Source: Bugulina stolonifera (lineage: Eukaryota > Bryozoa > Gymnolaemata > Cheilostomatida > Bugulidae). From it: a stretch of 64,000 bases of DNA. Made by a program: the position numbers and the translations under genes. Location of the stretch: assembly GCA_935421135.1 (NCBI GenBank), contig OW285197.1:6046850-6110849 (forward strand). The letters are read 5' to 3'. A model generated the notes under the pieces. That model did not search any database and had not been told where the DNA came from. It was given only the letters and a program-made list of their open reading frames with translations. Below, piece by piece: positions 11,601-26,600 of this stretch (its first letter is position 1; the number at the start of each line of letters is the position of its first letter).

Positions 11601-14600
11601 ATGATGAATGCTGTACTCATGTTGCAATTGCTGCCATGTTCAGAAAACACCCTACGGATCTAACACATAATGTCAAAAATCATTCAGCACAACCACAATC
11701 ATAATCTAATGGAAGAATTTGCCTTGTACTTTCCATTCTGTAGGAAAGCTCTCAACTGTTGTGACATTGTTAATATCTTATCCAACCGTTATTTAGCTGG
11801 AACTACTGCACCGCCTCTCTGGGAGCAGCCAGCACTTCCCAATGTACAACTACAGCCACCAGCACCTGCTGTCACTCTAGCTGCCCCAGTACCTGTTCAG
11901 GTGCTACCTACACAGGTGCTACAGGTGAGTGCACATACTTAGTGTCTACTCCTGATAACAGGTGCTACAGGTGAGTGTACATACTCAGTGTCTATTCCTG
12001 GTAGCAGGTGCTACAGGTGAGTGCACATACTTAGTGTCTACTCCTGATAACAGGTGCTACAGGTGAGTGTACATACTCAGTGTCTATTCCTGGTAGCAGG
12101 TGCTACAGGTGAGTGTACATACTCAGTGTCTACTCCTGGTGACAGGTGCTACAGGTGAGTGCACATACTTGGTGTCTACTCTACTCCTGATAACAGGTGC
12201 TACAGGTGAGTGCACATACTTAGTGTCTACTCCTGATAACAGGTGCTACAGGTGAGTGTACATACTCAGTGTCTACTCCTGATGGCAGGTGCTACAGGTG
12301 AGTGTACATACTCGGTGTCTACTCCTGGTGACAGGTGCTACAGATGAGTGCACATACTTAGTGTCTATTCCTGGTGGCAGGTGCTACAGGTGAGTGTACA
12401 TACTCAGTGTCTACTCCTGATGGCAGGTGCTACAGGTGAGTGTACATACTCAGTGTCTACTCCTGATGGCAGGTGCTACAGGTGAGTGTACATACTCGGT
12501 GTCTACTCCTGGTGACAGGTGCTACAGATGAGTGCACATACTTAGTGTCTATTCCTGGTGGCAGGTGCTACAGGTGAGTGTACATACTCAGTGTCTACTC
12601 CTGATGGCAGGTGCTACAGGTGAGTGTACATACTCAGTGTCTACTCCTGGTGACAGGTGCTACAGGTGAGTGCACATACTTAGTGTCTACTCCTGATGAG
12701 AGAGGATACATGTGAGTGTACATACTCAAGTGTCTACTCCTGATGGCAGGTGCTACAGGTGAGTGTACATACTCAGTGTCTACTCCTGGTGGCAGGTGCT
12801 ACAGGTGAGTGTACATACTCAGTGTCTACTTCTGATGGCAGGTGCTACAGGTGAGTGTACATGCTCAGTGTCTACTCCTGATGGCAGGTGCTACAGATGA
12901 GTGTACATACTTAGTGTCTACTCCTGATGGCAGGTGCTACAGGTGAGTGTACATACTTAGTGTCCACTCCTGATGGCAGGTGCTACAGGTGAGTGTACAT
13001 ACTTAGTGTCCACTCCTGATGGCAGGTGCTACAGATGAGTGTACATACTTAGTGTCTACTCCTGATGGCACGTGCTACAGGTGAGTGTACATACTTAGTG
13101 TCCACTCCTGATGGCAGGTGCTACATGTGAGTGTACATACTTAGTGTCCACTCCTGATGACAGGTGCTACAGGTGAGTGCACATAATTAGTGTCTACTCC
13201 TGATGGCAGGTGCTACAGGTGAGTGTACATACTCAGTGTCTATTCCTGGTGACAGGTGCTACAGGTGAGTGTACATACTCAGTGTCTACTCCTGATGGCA
13301 GGTGCTACAGGTGAGTGTACATACTCAGTGTCTACTCCTGATGGCAGGTGCTACAGGTGAGTGTACATACTCAGTGTCTACTTCTGATGGCAGGTGCTAC
13401 AGGTGAGTGTACATACTTAGTGTCCACTCCTGATGGCAGGTGCTACAGGTGAGTGTACATACTCAGTGTCTACTCCTGATGACAGGTGGAAGGTTAAGGT
13501 TTTATCAGGTTTGCTACAGGACTAGTCATATCTACTGAACCTAATTCATTCTGACAAAGTTTTAGTATTTTTGTTGTATATTCTATTATTTATGATAGCC
13601 TCAGCTCTAACAACCCACACTAGTTCATATAGATGGGACCCTGAGTATCTTCCCAGCACTAACTACTATCATTGATTAGGGTATGGGGTTATACCATCTG
13701 CTATGCTAACTAATATGATATATTATGTAATATACAATGTACCACCATTTACTAACACTAATACCTGTACCTTAGTCCATGGGAGCAGAAAGTATGGTAC
13801 CAACAGCTACCAGCTCTAACATTGACCTATCTGATGACCTGGTACCTGGTATAGAAAACCTAACACTCTCAGAGCGTGTAGCTGAGCACCCAACATCCCA
13901 CCCAGATGTGCAGGTAGATACTCGGGTTATATTCAATGATATTTTACTGATCTATAAATTCTAGGAGATCTATCGCTAATTGCAATATTTATTGTCTAGT
14001 TCTCAAACATGTGATGTACTAACAATGTACATACTAATAATAGAACGGTCTGTATGAAATGCCGTTAAAAATAGTCAAATTGTGCTCTCTTTTTATTAGA
14101 TCTCATTGGCCGACTCGCACAGCAGTGCTAACCCATCTACCGCAACTACTGACTTAGAGTCACCAGCTGCTCCCCCATCCTCCATAGACTCCACGGGTGC
14201 TCTGCCTACATCTGTACAAACTCCGCCTACATCAGGCCCAGCTCCGCCTATATCAGGCCCAGCTCCACCTTCATCAATCGAAGCTGCCCCCACAGCTATG
14301 GACGCTCCAGTGACCAGTGTACAAGTCCCACCCACTTCATTGCAGACAATGCCTAGCTTAGATTCAACACAACCTGGCCCTATCTCCTCGGTACCCCATA
14401 GTTATACAGCAGAGTCATCCACAGTGTCCAGTACTTCATTACCTCAACAAAACTTTGTACCCATTCAGACTGCATCCGGCTCTCTGCCATCACAACCACA
14501 GCAACAACAGCAGCCTGGTTACGGTAATGCAGCGAGTTTCTTTCAGCCGGCACAAAATGTGCCGGGGCAGCAACACAGCTTAGGTCAAATGATGCCAAAC

Positions 14601-17600
14601 AATACTGGTGGTGTACAGCAGCAAGCTGTCATGGAACAAGCTTTGCCTAGCCACAACTCTCAGGCATCTGGTATGGTACATCAAGCACAGACTAATACAA
14701 CTAGTTCAACGTCAACACAGCCAACCGGTGTTATGGGCCAGCCTTCGATGACCCCTCAAGGTCAAATGCCACCTGGTAACGTCAATGCAAGCACTGCATC
14801 TAGTCAGCCCCAGCCCACTCAACCCGGCCAGGTAAACAGTGTCCAAGGGGTTCCTGCGACTAGTGCAGCGACTAGTGTTACGCAGAGTTCAATGCAGCAA
14901 CCAATGAACTTCCAAGGACAGCCAATGGTAAGGACAGACTTGTTTGCCAGCTTTTAGTCGAAGTATTTCTGTTATGGGGTTCAGAATTGTAACTAGACTT
15001 GAATTAAATTCATTTTTAGTAGCAGAAATATTTTTATTGTTCGCATTAGCAAATTATGTTGTACACTTTTGATGATGCAGTCCTATTTTATTTGCTTTGA
15101 AAGATGTCACCTGGACAAGGAATGTACCCTAACAACCTGATGATGCCAAACCAACAGGGCATGATGGGAAATCAGACTATGAACAACCAGAATCAGTTCA
15201 TGAATCCTGGAATGATGCCAAATATGAATTACGGAATGAACATGATGGGTGGAGGACCATATGGCATGATGGGAAATGGTATGCAAGGCATGATGGGAAA
15301 TGGTATGCCGGGGATGATGGGTAACATGCCGTACATGCAACAACAAGGCATGTATCCTCCTGGAATGATGATGGGGAACCAGGGACAGATGTATCCTCAA
15401 CAGGGTCAGCCATATGGTAAGCTGCCGACTGCTCGTTTAATATTACTGTGTGTTTTGTTGCTACACAGTGTCGTACATCCTGTTTCCAATTACTATGGTT
15501 ACAGTCAGCCATGTCGTTTATTCAGGTAACCAGCGGCAACAGTTCAGTCAGATGGACCCCCAGATGCAGCAGAGGATGTCCATGATGAAAGGATTCAAAC
15601 CTCTCCATCAACAGCAGGTAATTTTCTGTGATGTTATATATACTGTGTGTATGAAATGTGTGTATGCTGCATAAATATAATATGTAGTTGGGTCTCTGTA
15701 TTGGGTTGATCACTGGCAGTATAAACCATACATTGTTATGAGATGTGACCAAGTTGAGGCCGAGTACACTGATAGATGCAATAATAACCTCAGTATTTCT
15801 GCCCCTACTTCATTAATTCTTACACATACATGCACCTCATGGCAACAAGCCAACCTCCATGTTTTTCCTAAGTGTTGTGGGAGTGTATGGCCAGCGTTGT
15901 GGCATGATGTTACGTCACCACGGATAGTTACTCTTGTATAACTGCTCACTATATCTGTCTTATACTAAACTGTGTTACATGCGCTGTCAGATGGAGAGCA
16001 GTATGAGGCGACACCCACACTGCCCTTGTAATAACATGTATAATAACCCTTGGTTACGAGGCTATCAGAGACCTACATTGGTAAACCACACCAGTTGTTT
16101 TGTGTTTAAAGTTCTTGTAGTTATATTTACAGTTGTTATTTCAAATTGCTGCCACAATGTTATTGTAATGGTTGACGTGTTTGTTCACTGTTTGACGATA
16201 TGTGGGTGTTATTTTAGTTTCCTACATATCCCTAGTATTTGGACAGCCAAAGTTTGTAAAGTTCACTTGTGATTTGATCAAATGTATACGATGTGACCTC
16301 ACTGGGTCTTCTGTTATGTCACTTCCTGTAATTATTGCGTGATGTGTTCTAGTTGAGTGGTCAGCAAGGGTCGGCCTATGCTCCCAGGACAGGGCTGTCC
16401 CAGCACGGTTCCACCACACCAGTAAGGGGCTCCGGTCCTATGGTAGGACAGCACCCTCAACATGGCTATGGCAGGCATCAACGATTACAGCCTAATTCAG
16501 GTAGGAATCTTATTGTCTATGTCAACTGAACTGATGTGTATCACAGTGTAATTTGTGAGAGGATTCATTAGTTAGTTTTAATCATTCTTATCTCGGCATT
16601 TTTAGGTAACACAGACAGAATGAAAGATAATATGTTTTTCACCATCACACCACTGAGCTGTCCATGACTGTGATGACACTGTTTCTATATTCTATGCATA
16701 CCATTGCTACCAGTACCGTTACAGCCCTAAACTAATTTAGATATTCTCAGTTCACCGTCACAGCTCTATGTTGACCTGCATACTATTACATGTATATTAG
16801 CAGGGTATGGCCAGTATGATAGAGGAATGCACAGGAACCACTCTTTTGGATCTTACAGAGACGAGAGCTTCAAGTAAGTTATACCAACTACCACCTCTTA
16901 TTCAGTAGATTTTTAGACTCGTATTAAGATACAACTTCTTTAGTTTTTGCTTAGTGTTTGAATTAAATACCTTTAAAGGTTTTATCACAACTATTTAACT
17001 AGTGGAGTTTTTATAGTTTGTGAAAAAGAATTCAATTTCAAATAAAATTGATGCACAATAGGCCTAATACGCATAATCCAGGATACAGAAGTTATTAAAT
17101 TAGCAAATTAGATTTACAAATAGATGAGATAACTTAAATCAAGTTTCTCTCCAGTTTGACTGACCACTGATTCTGCATTTTCTACGCAAGCGTCAGCCGA
17201 CTGCTATACACAAATTTTCATTCCAGTTTATTTATCTAATTATCTCTGTACGTACAGGAACAGGAAGTCTCCCACTAGCCCGCGGAGACTCTCCGTCACA
17301 TTTAGTGACGAGATTGTCCATTCTCCGTCATCTGTTGACCAATCAGGGTACAGTTACTGCTTGATTTCAGCCCTTCATACTTTCACATCAAAACACCACA
17401 CTGATGTCTATTATACACCTCAAGTGACCCACCATAGACACAGATACATGAACTTTTCATGCTGCGCTATAACATCATATGCTTATCATTGACGACACAT
17501 TTTCTCTACTCGCTGTGGTGTACAGTTTCATATATAGGGGGTGTTTCTAGCACTGTCACACGTCCTATGCTTGCTGCAGAATTCCATTTAGATAATATAA

Positions 17601-20600
17601 TCACAATGTCAATCGGATAATTAGGCAGAAAACTTTGTAAGTTTTGATGTGAAAGTTTCTTTGCTTTAAACTATATTTGTGTTTGGAATTTATTCCCATT
17701 TGGTTATATTGTTGAATTGCATCATGTCATATTCATATAATTTAGTCCAGTTAAACGTTAGCAAGCTAGCTGGTTTCTTATTGGTTGGTTACTAGTCATG
17801 GTCTGATGGAATTACCTGTAGATTTATGCTCCTCGGTTGTTTGTGCTATCAAATTGTCGGAAATGAAATATTTCTAACTGGACTGAGTGTGTTAGCCACT
17901 TGGTTTAAACTGAAAGTGACAAAAATGTACTAGTCGGAGTTTAGCCTAACATCTGGACTTCTACATATTGATGGCTCAGTTATCTTCACATATGAGATAG
18001 CCAGCGAAACATCCTGCGCTGATATGTTGATATTAAATTATGGTTTTTGAACCATCTTACAGCAGTTATAGAGAAGAGGAATATGGTTATGGTAGACCGA
18101 GGTCCAGAGAGGTGTATGAAGAGAGGCGGGGTTATGGTTACGGCTCCCGACCTTCCAGTAGATCTGGTAGCAGACCTTCAAGTAGAACAGGAAGTGCAGC
18201 TCCAGGTAATTAATTCTCACTTCCCATTGGTCGGTTAAATAGTGGCAGTCACTAGATATATGTACTCTGGGTCAATCGGTTCGTAGGTTTCCCGCTTTCA
18301 TACATTGAAGTCTTTTTATTGAGAAGTTGACTTCCCATAGTGATACCTCTGTTGATAACAACGACCAATGTAATTGAATAACGACAGTATTGTGTGGAGA
18401 AGTTTGGATAATGCTACTTGTTTGTTTGTTAGACTATGATTGTGAGATTGACTATCATTTGAGGGTTAAAGGTCAACCTAGTAAGTGCTAATACTGACCT
18501 TATTAGCTAACCTAATTTTACTATCTACCTTTACTGTCTATAGTTATACCTTGCCTCATGTGCTACATACAATACTCAGTACTCACACAGTATGATACTA
18601 ATAAGTAGATAGACCATTCACTCATTTGATAACCTCCCTAGTCGTCCAATGTATGTGATTTGAGTTCACAAGCATCCTGCTGCTGATGTGGATGTCGCTG
18701 GACAGAGGCGTTTGTCCTTTGTACATGCAAACAACTGAGTGAAGCATATTCCTAGGCTTATAGACATTGTTCTTCTCCCCTATAGTGACTGTGTATAGAA
18801 ATCGCTAACTAATACCTACTTTTATATCCTCATCTCTGCATCATTCCACCTATCATACTATAGGACTAGTTAGAGACACCCACACTGTAGGCCTACACTA
18901 TTGACTATAATATATACATGTCTGCTTACCCTGTCCACATCTCAAGTGGGCTTAGGTGGGTCTGCGCTCAGTCTAAATCAGTGTTGCACCACCCAGATTA
19001 TACGTACTGGATGTGGTATTGCGCTGTCATTTCCATATAAAAGCGAAGTCACATTTGGTTCTTTCTGATGATTGCCAGTTGGCTTGGTTACTTGCTGATT
19101 TTGTTTGAGAAGTATTTTGTACATCATTTTTGAGAGTTTTTCTCTCATTCCCAATAGAATTTTTTGTGCAGTTGAAATAGAGGTAGCAGTCTATATTTTA
19201 TGTTATATTGACAGTGCAACTCTGCTGTAGGTATGTTCAACTCTGAAGTGAATCCTTACCTTAATCAGTCTGGGTTCTCACCCCGCCCTCCTAGTAGGAC
19301 AAGTAGTAGACTGGACTCAGCCTATCAGCATAGTCAAGTAGAAGGTACAGTAGATAGTCTTACTAGAGATACTCTATCCCAGAGCATAGTCAAAACAAAG
19401 TTATTCCAGTCATCTGTGATTTTAGTGATCGAGTATTTACGTTCTGTAACTGTGCGATTTAAGACTTATGCTGATGTATCTGTATAATGATCTACTTCTT
19501 GCCACTGATGAGCACACGTACACAAGTGTCTTGTATTGTTTATTAATCAACATCTTGTGTTAGTAGGTAAGTTAGTAATCAACATTTTGTTCCTTAGATT
19601 CCTCATCCGATGGTTCTGATGATGATTCCACCCCCGGAGAGCCACCTAGGATGACACCCGCTAAGTTCCCCCTTCCCCATGTTATACCGAGACTACTCCA
19701 CAATGGAGACTCTCTAGAGGTTCAGCCCAACCAACCAGATGAGGGACAACCTGCCACCATATGTATACTTAGGAGACATCTTTATCAGCCCTCTCTTGTT
19801 AAGTTCCCCGGACCTCTAATAAAGTAAGTGAACTGTACTAATCATTTCAATTCCGGGAAAAAACTTTCTTTATTTGTTTATTCGCAACTTGATTGGTTTT
19901 AAAATCCATGTATTTAAAATTGAATGCTGTATGCAGTTCATAAATTGAGCAGTTAGTTTGATAGAATATAGCAGGGCAGTTTATTGAAGTCGTCTTCCCT
20001 TGCCTCTGCTAATATTGAGAAGATAACTCTAGACTATGTTGTTGAAGCATTGAATTAGTAGTGCACTTGTAAATTTTCAATCTAAGTGCAATAATATAGT
20101 CTATAATTTGCATAACAACATTACAGAGGTCAGACACACAAGAGAGACGTACTGGATTATTGTAATAAGATGGCACTGGCTGCTAGAGATGATTCCAGTC
20201 TAATAGACCGAGGATCTACAGAGTTACTTTGGAATTTCCTCCATTTAATGGTCAAACAGAATGGGGTACGTTTCTTCATCAGTACACATTTACGATGTCT
20301 GTGCTAGCATGATGCTTTTACGTAACGATATGTAGGTCAAAGGAAGCCCCTCCCACTCTGAATAATATGTAGTTCAGTTCACTACTTTCTTCACTTCGCT
20401 GAACAATTTTTTTGAAAACAATGGAACTCCAGTTCAATGCAATAGGGCATAGGCTTAACCTAACCTGTTGTATTATTTTACAGACCTACATAGGATCTGA
20501 CATTGCGGAGTTGCTACTGGAAGGGTACGATGTGGATGGTTCCCTCTATGCTGTGCGCTGTGGAACCAAGGCTAATGCTAATATGACTCAACAGGAAACC

Positions 20601-23600
20601 GTCGACAGATTCAGGCAGCTGGTTATGTTTGGTGAGTTTATGTTATAACTGATGTTGTGGTTTGTTAGGTGTCGGCAGCAGTAGTACATTTCACAGGTTT
20701 TGATGCTTACTAGCTAAAATCTCATTGCCACAGTTCATAATAAGGATGTATATGTTACTGTACTCCCTCAGAGCAGTGGTAATGTACCAGATCAGAAATA
20801 TGATTAGATTTACTAGGAGTTATCCTCCCTTTGTTACATTGTGTAATATTGTTATTTACAGGTAATACAAAAGAAGCACTGGATTGGGCAATGTCCAGTG
20901 ACCTTTGGGGCCACGCCCTCTTCCTTTCTAGTAAGATGAGTTCACGAATACATGCCCAGGTACTCACTAGGTTTGCCAATACATCCATGACACCTCACGA
21001 CCCCTTACAGACCCTCTATCAGCTGATGAGTAACAGACAACCTAGTGCTGCAACGGTAAGTCATTCTATATACATGTAACTAGTAATGCAACAGTGGACT
21101 ATGCCGTATAACTAATGCCGAATTGGTTACACTCTGCTATAGCTAGTGCTGCAATTATGTAGCACTATGATCTACTGCTCCATGTTATGTCACTATTTTA
21201 AAGCCAGCTACTGCTTCCCCATGTCACTATTATAAATCAACACTGTCACCATATGCTAAGTGTCCTAAGTTAGTATATTAGCCAGTGTCTCCTGGTCATA
21301 AAGTAATTGAATTGAGCATTCAGTCAGTGTCATTTTGTTATAGCACCCGGATGATGGGTGGGGTACATGGCGTCCCCATCTTGCAATGATGTTGTGTAAT
21401 CCATCTAGTGAGACTCAGCTCAACATAAGGTATATATTGTCTATATCTTATAGTTCATACTAATTACACCTAGTAAATTAACTATTGGTTGAATTTGCAA
21501 TCATTATTTGATGTTACCATAAACTAGAATTCTAATGCTGTGTAAATAAACAGACACCAAGAAGCATGGATAGAGGTCACAGGATATTATATCACTAAAC
21601 CTATGGGGTCATCACTATTGGTTGTGGGTGAGACATCGAGCTGTTTATAACTGACGCTGACAGGTGTACTTTACATGTCTGTCTTTCTGTGTTACAGATC
21701 TATCACAGCTCTGGGTGACTCACTAGCTGCTAAAGGTCTCCTACATGCCAGTCAGTTCTGCTACCTAATGGCTGACCTTCCTCTAGAACCTTATACTAAG
21801 AAATCTGCTAAACTATCATTAATAGGAGTACAGAGTGGGTGAGTATAGATAGCTGTGATATTACCTAAGTACACAGTTTAGCTTTCTGTGCCGGTTAAAT
21901 TTCACATCATGTTGGAGTTGTCCCACTAATCTTTGTAATTTGTCGTGGGAAGACAAATCCTGTACTTGTGTAGTTTTCTATAAGATGGTGATTAAATGGT
22001 GCCTTTCTGTTCTTTCTGTGTCTCATTTATCTGTTAATTGTGTTTTAATTGGTTGGTTGCCAGATGCTGTTTCTATATAGTCGGTAAATATGTAGCACAC
22101 ATTTCTAACTATTCCAGAGTATCTATTGAGGAATACACACAGGAGTCCGCTACAGAGCTCACTGAGATATACGAGTATGCCAAGAGTCTAGCTGGAGATT
22201 CAACTGTTATACCTCACTTACAGATATGTAAGGTGAGTAAGTCAATACAAAACCAGGGAAGCATGGTTAGCGTAGTTATGTACAGATGTTTACTTATGTC
22301 TACAATACACATGGGACTGACGAAATACCCAAGAATCGCGGCATTCTAAGGATTGCTTCAAGTTGTTTTTATTCAACTCTGGAACATTATTATATCTTCC
22401 CTTTTGGCCAACGATGTCCCTGATTGTAGTTGACCGAAAGGCTTGCATGATATACAATTGTAGAACCTGTGTGTAGATAAGTACATCTTGTATTGTATAA
22501 TGTGTCAGTCTCCAATATGACTCCACTCTGTTCACTTGTAGTTCTATCATGCCAGAAACCTACTGGACAAAGGTCAACCTACAGAGGCATTGGCTTATTT
22601 AGAAGCCATTGCTAATAAAGTAACAGATAACACACATCTCTTCTGCTACCCATTTATAGCTCAACTGTATACTGTAAGTATACCATAGAATCTTAGTAAG
22701 TTAAGTGTACACAGTGCTTTCTGTTGTGGATTCAATACTATGGCAGACTGATTACTACACAGTATGCTAGAGGCAATAGCCAGTGTTATGTTTAAGTCGT
22801 ATGCCAGTAAATTTGATCTACACAAAGTATTACTGTTGGATACATGCCTACTAGTGAGTGATGCTGACAGTTATATTTCTTGTGATATCTAAAATAATAT
22901 TTTCATGCTTTTTCAGAATCACCATTATTTAACTGACCACATTTGTAGGTCAAAGGTAGCAATATAAGTATCTCTGGGTATCGTTTGGTACAATCACAAA
23001 CTTATAGTGGAATATAATTTTAGGATTCATTAAAGCTTATGTGGTTCTAAATGAATATAAAAACCGATCTAGATAGTGCAAGAAAAAAACAACTGTTAGT
23101 GCTCCTTTAATGCTTACACTGTGTAGCCCTTCAATGCATTGTCATTTTCTCTTACATCCAACGTGTCTATATTATATTTTATTTAACCCGTCTCAGCTGT
23201 CAGAGAGATTGAAGTATTTTGATGCTGAGGCGGCGTACGTTAGAGAAGGAAGAACTCTAGAAGTCGAGTGGATAACTAAACTAGGTCATAGTCTCGAACG
23301 TAGAAATGTAAGTGATCTTCTACATGTAGATATCTCACAGGACCTCCTTGTTGTTTACTCTTATGCAAAGCTTTACTGTTAGAGAGAGAACATGGCTGAC
23401 TTGTGCACCCCCCAGTTCTAGTTAAGGTCATTTGGATTTTCTAGTGTGAACATTTGGGGAATCAATCCTGTTTAATTGACCCCAAGTACTTTGTAATTCC
23501 CTAATAATTTCCTCACCAAAACTGAACATTTGTGCAATAAAATGGCTACAACAGGTGCTGTAGAGTTGGTTAATTTTGTTTGCTAAATGCAGTATTTTCC

Positions 23601-26600
23601 ACTACGTTGCTGACACCAGTTGGAGCAATAGATGGATATATAGATACATGTATATACATGTATATATGAGAGTCTGTGACAATATTTACTCTCATTTTAG
23701 GCGGAGCTTATATCGGGCTATACTCCTCAGATGTACGTACAGCCTCAATCTGAAAGTGGTGACACAGAGGATATGATGCCAACCAGTCTCCCTTCTACTC
23801 ACACGCAGCCTGTTGAGGAGCCCCTGGTTTCACAACAGAGCTCGAGTACTACTGTACCGGACCTAGCAGATTACCACTACCCTACTAATGCACAGAGTGG
23901 GTACGGCTACCAGGCCGCCCCTCCTCAGGAATCTGCTCAGTATGGATATCAAGCTGCAGCTAGCCACGACCAAAGCAAGCAGGAGCAGTCTTGGCAAGGT
24001 AGCGTATATATTCATAATCTTTATAGGTGACACGTTCATACAATGCAAGCTATACACCTTACCCGTACATGTACGTAATATGTACTTCTGGGCAATAAGA
24101 TATGGTGCATTCTTGTACTAGTAACGGAATATTTTGCCCAGAACTGCACCTAAAACAGCACTATGAGTTCTTTTGCCAATTCAGAAGATGGAGTTTGTGG
24201 TGTCATTATTTTATTTGCATACTTGTATGTTAGGACAAAATTTTTAACTTGCTACCCATTCATGTTCATCTTTTTGGTAAAATTGACCTTTTATATTCTA
24301 CAGTTGATACATACTGATGATTTGCGAACTTTAATATCTGCTCTGTCGTTAGCCCTTAGCCTATCAGAAGGATTGTAAAAAGTACTGTAGGTAGGGCCTT
24401 ACAATGATTGATATTTAGTGGTTTCTCCCGCCGTGTTATCTCTAACATATTTATTCATTTCAGGTCAAGGTCAAGCTGCTCAGTCCGATACTACACAAGG
24501 TTATAGTCAGCCTACGCAGCAAGCCCCTTACTCTACACAGTTAGCTCCGCCCCCAACTCAGCAGACATCTCAGTGGCCAGCTCAGCCCCAGCTCCTTCAG
24601 TATACCATGCAGGCCCCGCCTCAACCCACTTACACTGCGGGACCACCAGCTTCTAATAGTCAGCCACCCCTAGTAGCCGGTATGTATGCTGATGTGGATC
24701 CTGTGCAACTATGTCACAGTGTAGCGTAATAAATAGTGACCTCATATTTTAAATGGCTTTTGGGGACAGTTGAAGATCTGTGTGAAGTTTGTTAATTTTT
24801 AGGTATAGCCTTTTTTCTTTGTATTTTAGACCATACAGACGGGGAAACTAGTTCTCAGCACTCACCAGGGTCGGATCCTTCAGATTATTTTGATTATAAA
24901 CCTGAGGCTATGGTAAGATGCTATGTAGTATGTATACATGTGTGTGCGGCTAAATGTGTGTGGTGGCTGGAAATTGACTAGGTGGTGGCATTGCTCTCCA
25001 TGTAACAGACCTATTTGTCGTCATTTAGAGATTGGACTAGGATGCTACCATAAATTAATTTAACTATTTTAATTGGTCAATCAACGGCGAAGGGTTAATA
25101 GATACTGTCATGTCTTGTTTGGTGTGTGTTATTGTAGAATGCTAGACCTTCTGTACCCACGTCCACATTCTCACCCAGTAGCAGTGGTCATTACGGTAGT
25201 GGTAGTATTGGTAGGGCATCATACGGTACCGCCCCTAATTCATCAACCTTTGGTGCTCCTCCAACCTCATCCGGTGCTCCCCAGATTCCAACAGGTGGTG
25301 GTAGAAGGCTATCTTCAAGTTTTCCAGATAATGCTAATCAACTAAAGAGTGGTGGTGGTACAGCAGCGCCACCTAGCAGAAGTTTATCTAATTCCGGCAC
25401 CAACCGATCATTAGCTGAGGTAGGCTAGAGAGTGTAGATATATGTACATGGACAATGTGTGGTATACATCCAATGGTCTATCTAGCACCCAACTGGTTCA
25501 CACACAATGCTGATTTAGATCATAACATACTTGTGTGATCGTCTCCTCCTGTCCATAGGAGTGTATTCTATATAAAAATAAGAGGCTGTGGGTAGCGGAA
25601 CTGTAGAAATATAGGGATTTCATGTGAATAGGTCTATTGTTAGGTGTTTCCCCTTAGTTTTAATAGTTTACTAAACTACTCACAATTAGCTTGATGTACA
25701 TAGACAATATTGATCAAGTAATTTACTACCGAATATCCCAGTCTATAGACAGCGTGTTGGGTATTCAGTGGGTTTCCATTATCTGAGCTGGACAACAGCT
25801 ACTGTCTTCTAGCTAAAGTTTATTAGTGACCTATTTAGACTAAACGGTGTTCTGCTCAATTAGAGAGAGTTCATTATGTAGGTCAAACAGAGTCTGGTCA
25901 GCTGATTATGGAAACCCATTGATTGTAGTGGAACAACAGGCAGTGTGTTATCTTATCCAGCAGTGATAGGAATGCAGTAGGCCGGTACACCCTGGTTCAC
26001 AAGCATAACAAAGTGAATATCACCTATAGTCCTGAAACTTGATTTGTTGGAATGTGTTCCTTGTATTGTTCAATTTTTTTTTAAAAAATAACATGTATCT
26101 TGAAGCTGATAAAAGAGAAGAGGGAAATTGAGAGAATGAACTCTCAGTCTAGTAAACCACAGGAGAACCACAGATACATGGTAACAGTGTGTGGACTCAC
26201 GCCGCAAATAACCTCTCATGTTATACGTTGTGACACTCTGAAACTCGTTATTGTTTGCTATAATATAATTTCTCTCTCTCACTTTCGATTAAACTGTTTC
26301 CTTCCCTGCGGCATTTTCTTAGTTGTCTGCTGTCCTTATGTGACAGACATGTCAAGAGAGTGCATTGTGGTATGAACCAGTTTTATATATCTGTACTTCC
26401 AATGTCAAAGCCGATGTCATACATGCTTCTACTTAACACTGATTGGTAGTTCATACTTTGTGTTCAATTCCATGCAGTAGCCTTCACATCATCTATATTG
26501 TAGCCAAGTTCTGTTCCGCAAGAGCCCAACATCAGCAGAAGTACAGACGGCCCTGCAGAGGACGACAGTAAGGAACAGAAACCATCATCCAAATCTGTAA

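Larger units (their letters stand above)
5693..13913 (+). other. SEC16: SEC16 copy 1, exons 1-9: low-complexity N-terminal region
   Basis: Exons: 5693..5796, 6486..6544, 6970..7140, 7845..8018, 8870..9232, 9550..9687, 10809..10937, 11797..11924, 13776..13913. The peptide begins [17 protein letters not shown] and is rich in Q, N, G, P and Y. Exon 3 has a ten-residue repeat ([20 protein letters not shown]). Exons 5 to 7 carry acidic, short-motif-like segments; exon 7 contains FPLEPVRG and exon 6 the similar FEPVRG. Nothing here looks globular. In SEC16 proteins this part is involved in exit-site targeting, so that role is by family only. Exon 8 ends exactly at the seed of the large minisatellite in intron 8. 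Confidence 0.82.

Noticed and set aside
11913..13488. CRISPR-like array
   Set aside because: Contiguous 46-bp units without unique spacers, inside a eukaryotic intron; it is a minisatellite.
15107..15400. His/Ser-rich antisense frames over the Met/Gly exon (also 33137-33493)
   Set aside because: Shadows of the repetitive coding strand of SEC16.
21554..21627. Extra exon in SEC16 copy 1 (ACACCAAGAAGCATGG... with donor GTGAGA)
   Set aside because: Open with plausible splice sites, but inclusion (74 nt) breaks the frame of the next exon and copy 2 has no counterpart; at best a poison exon.
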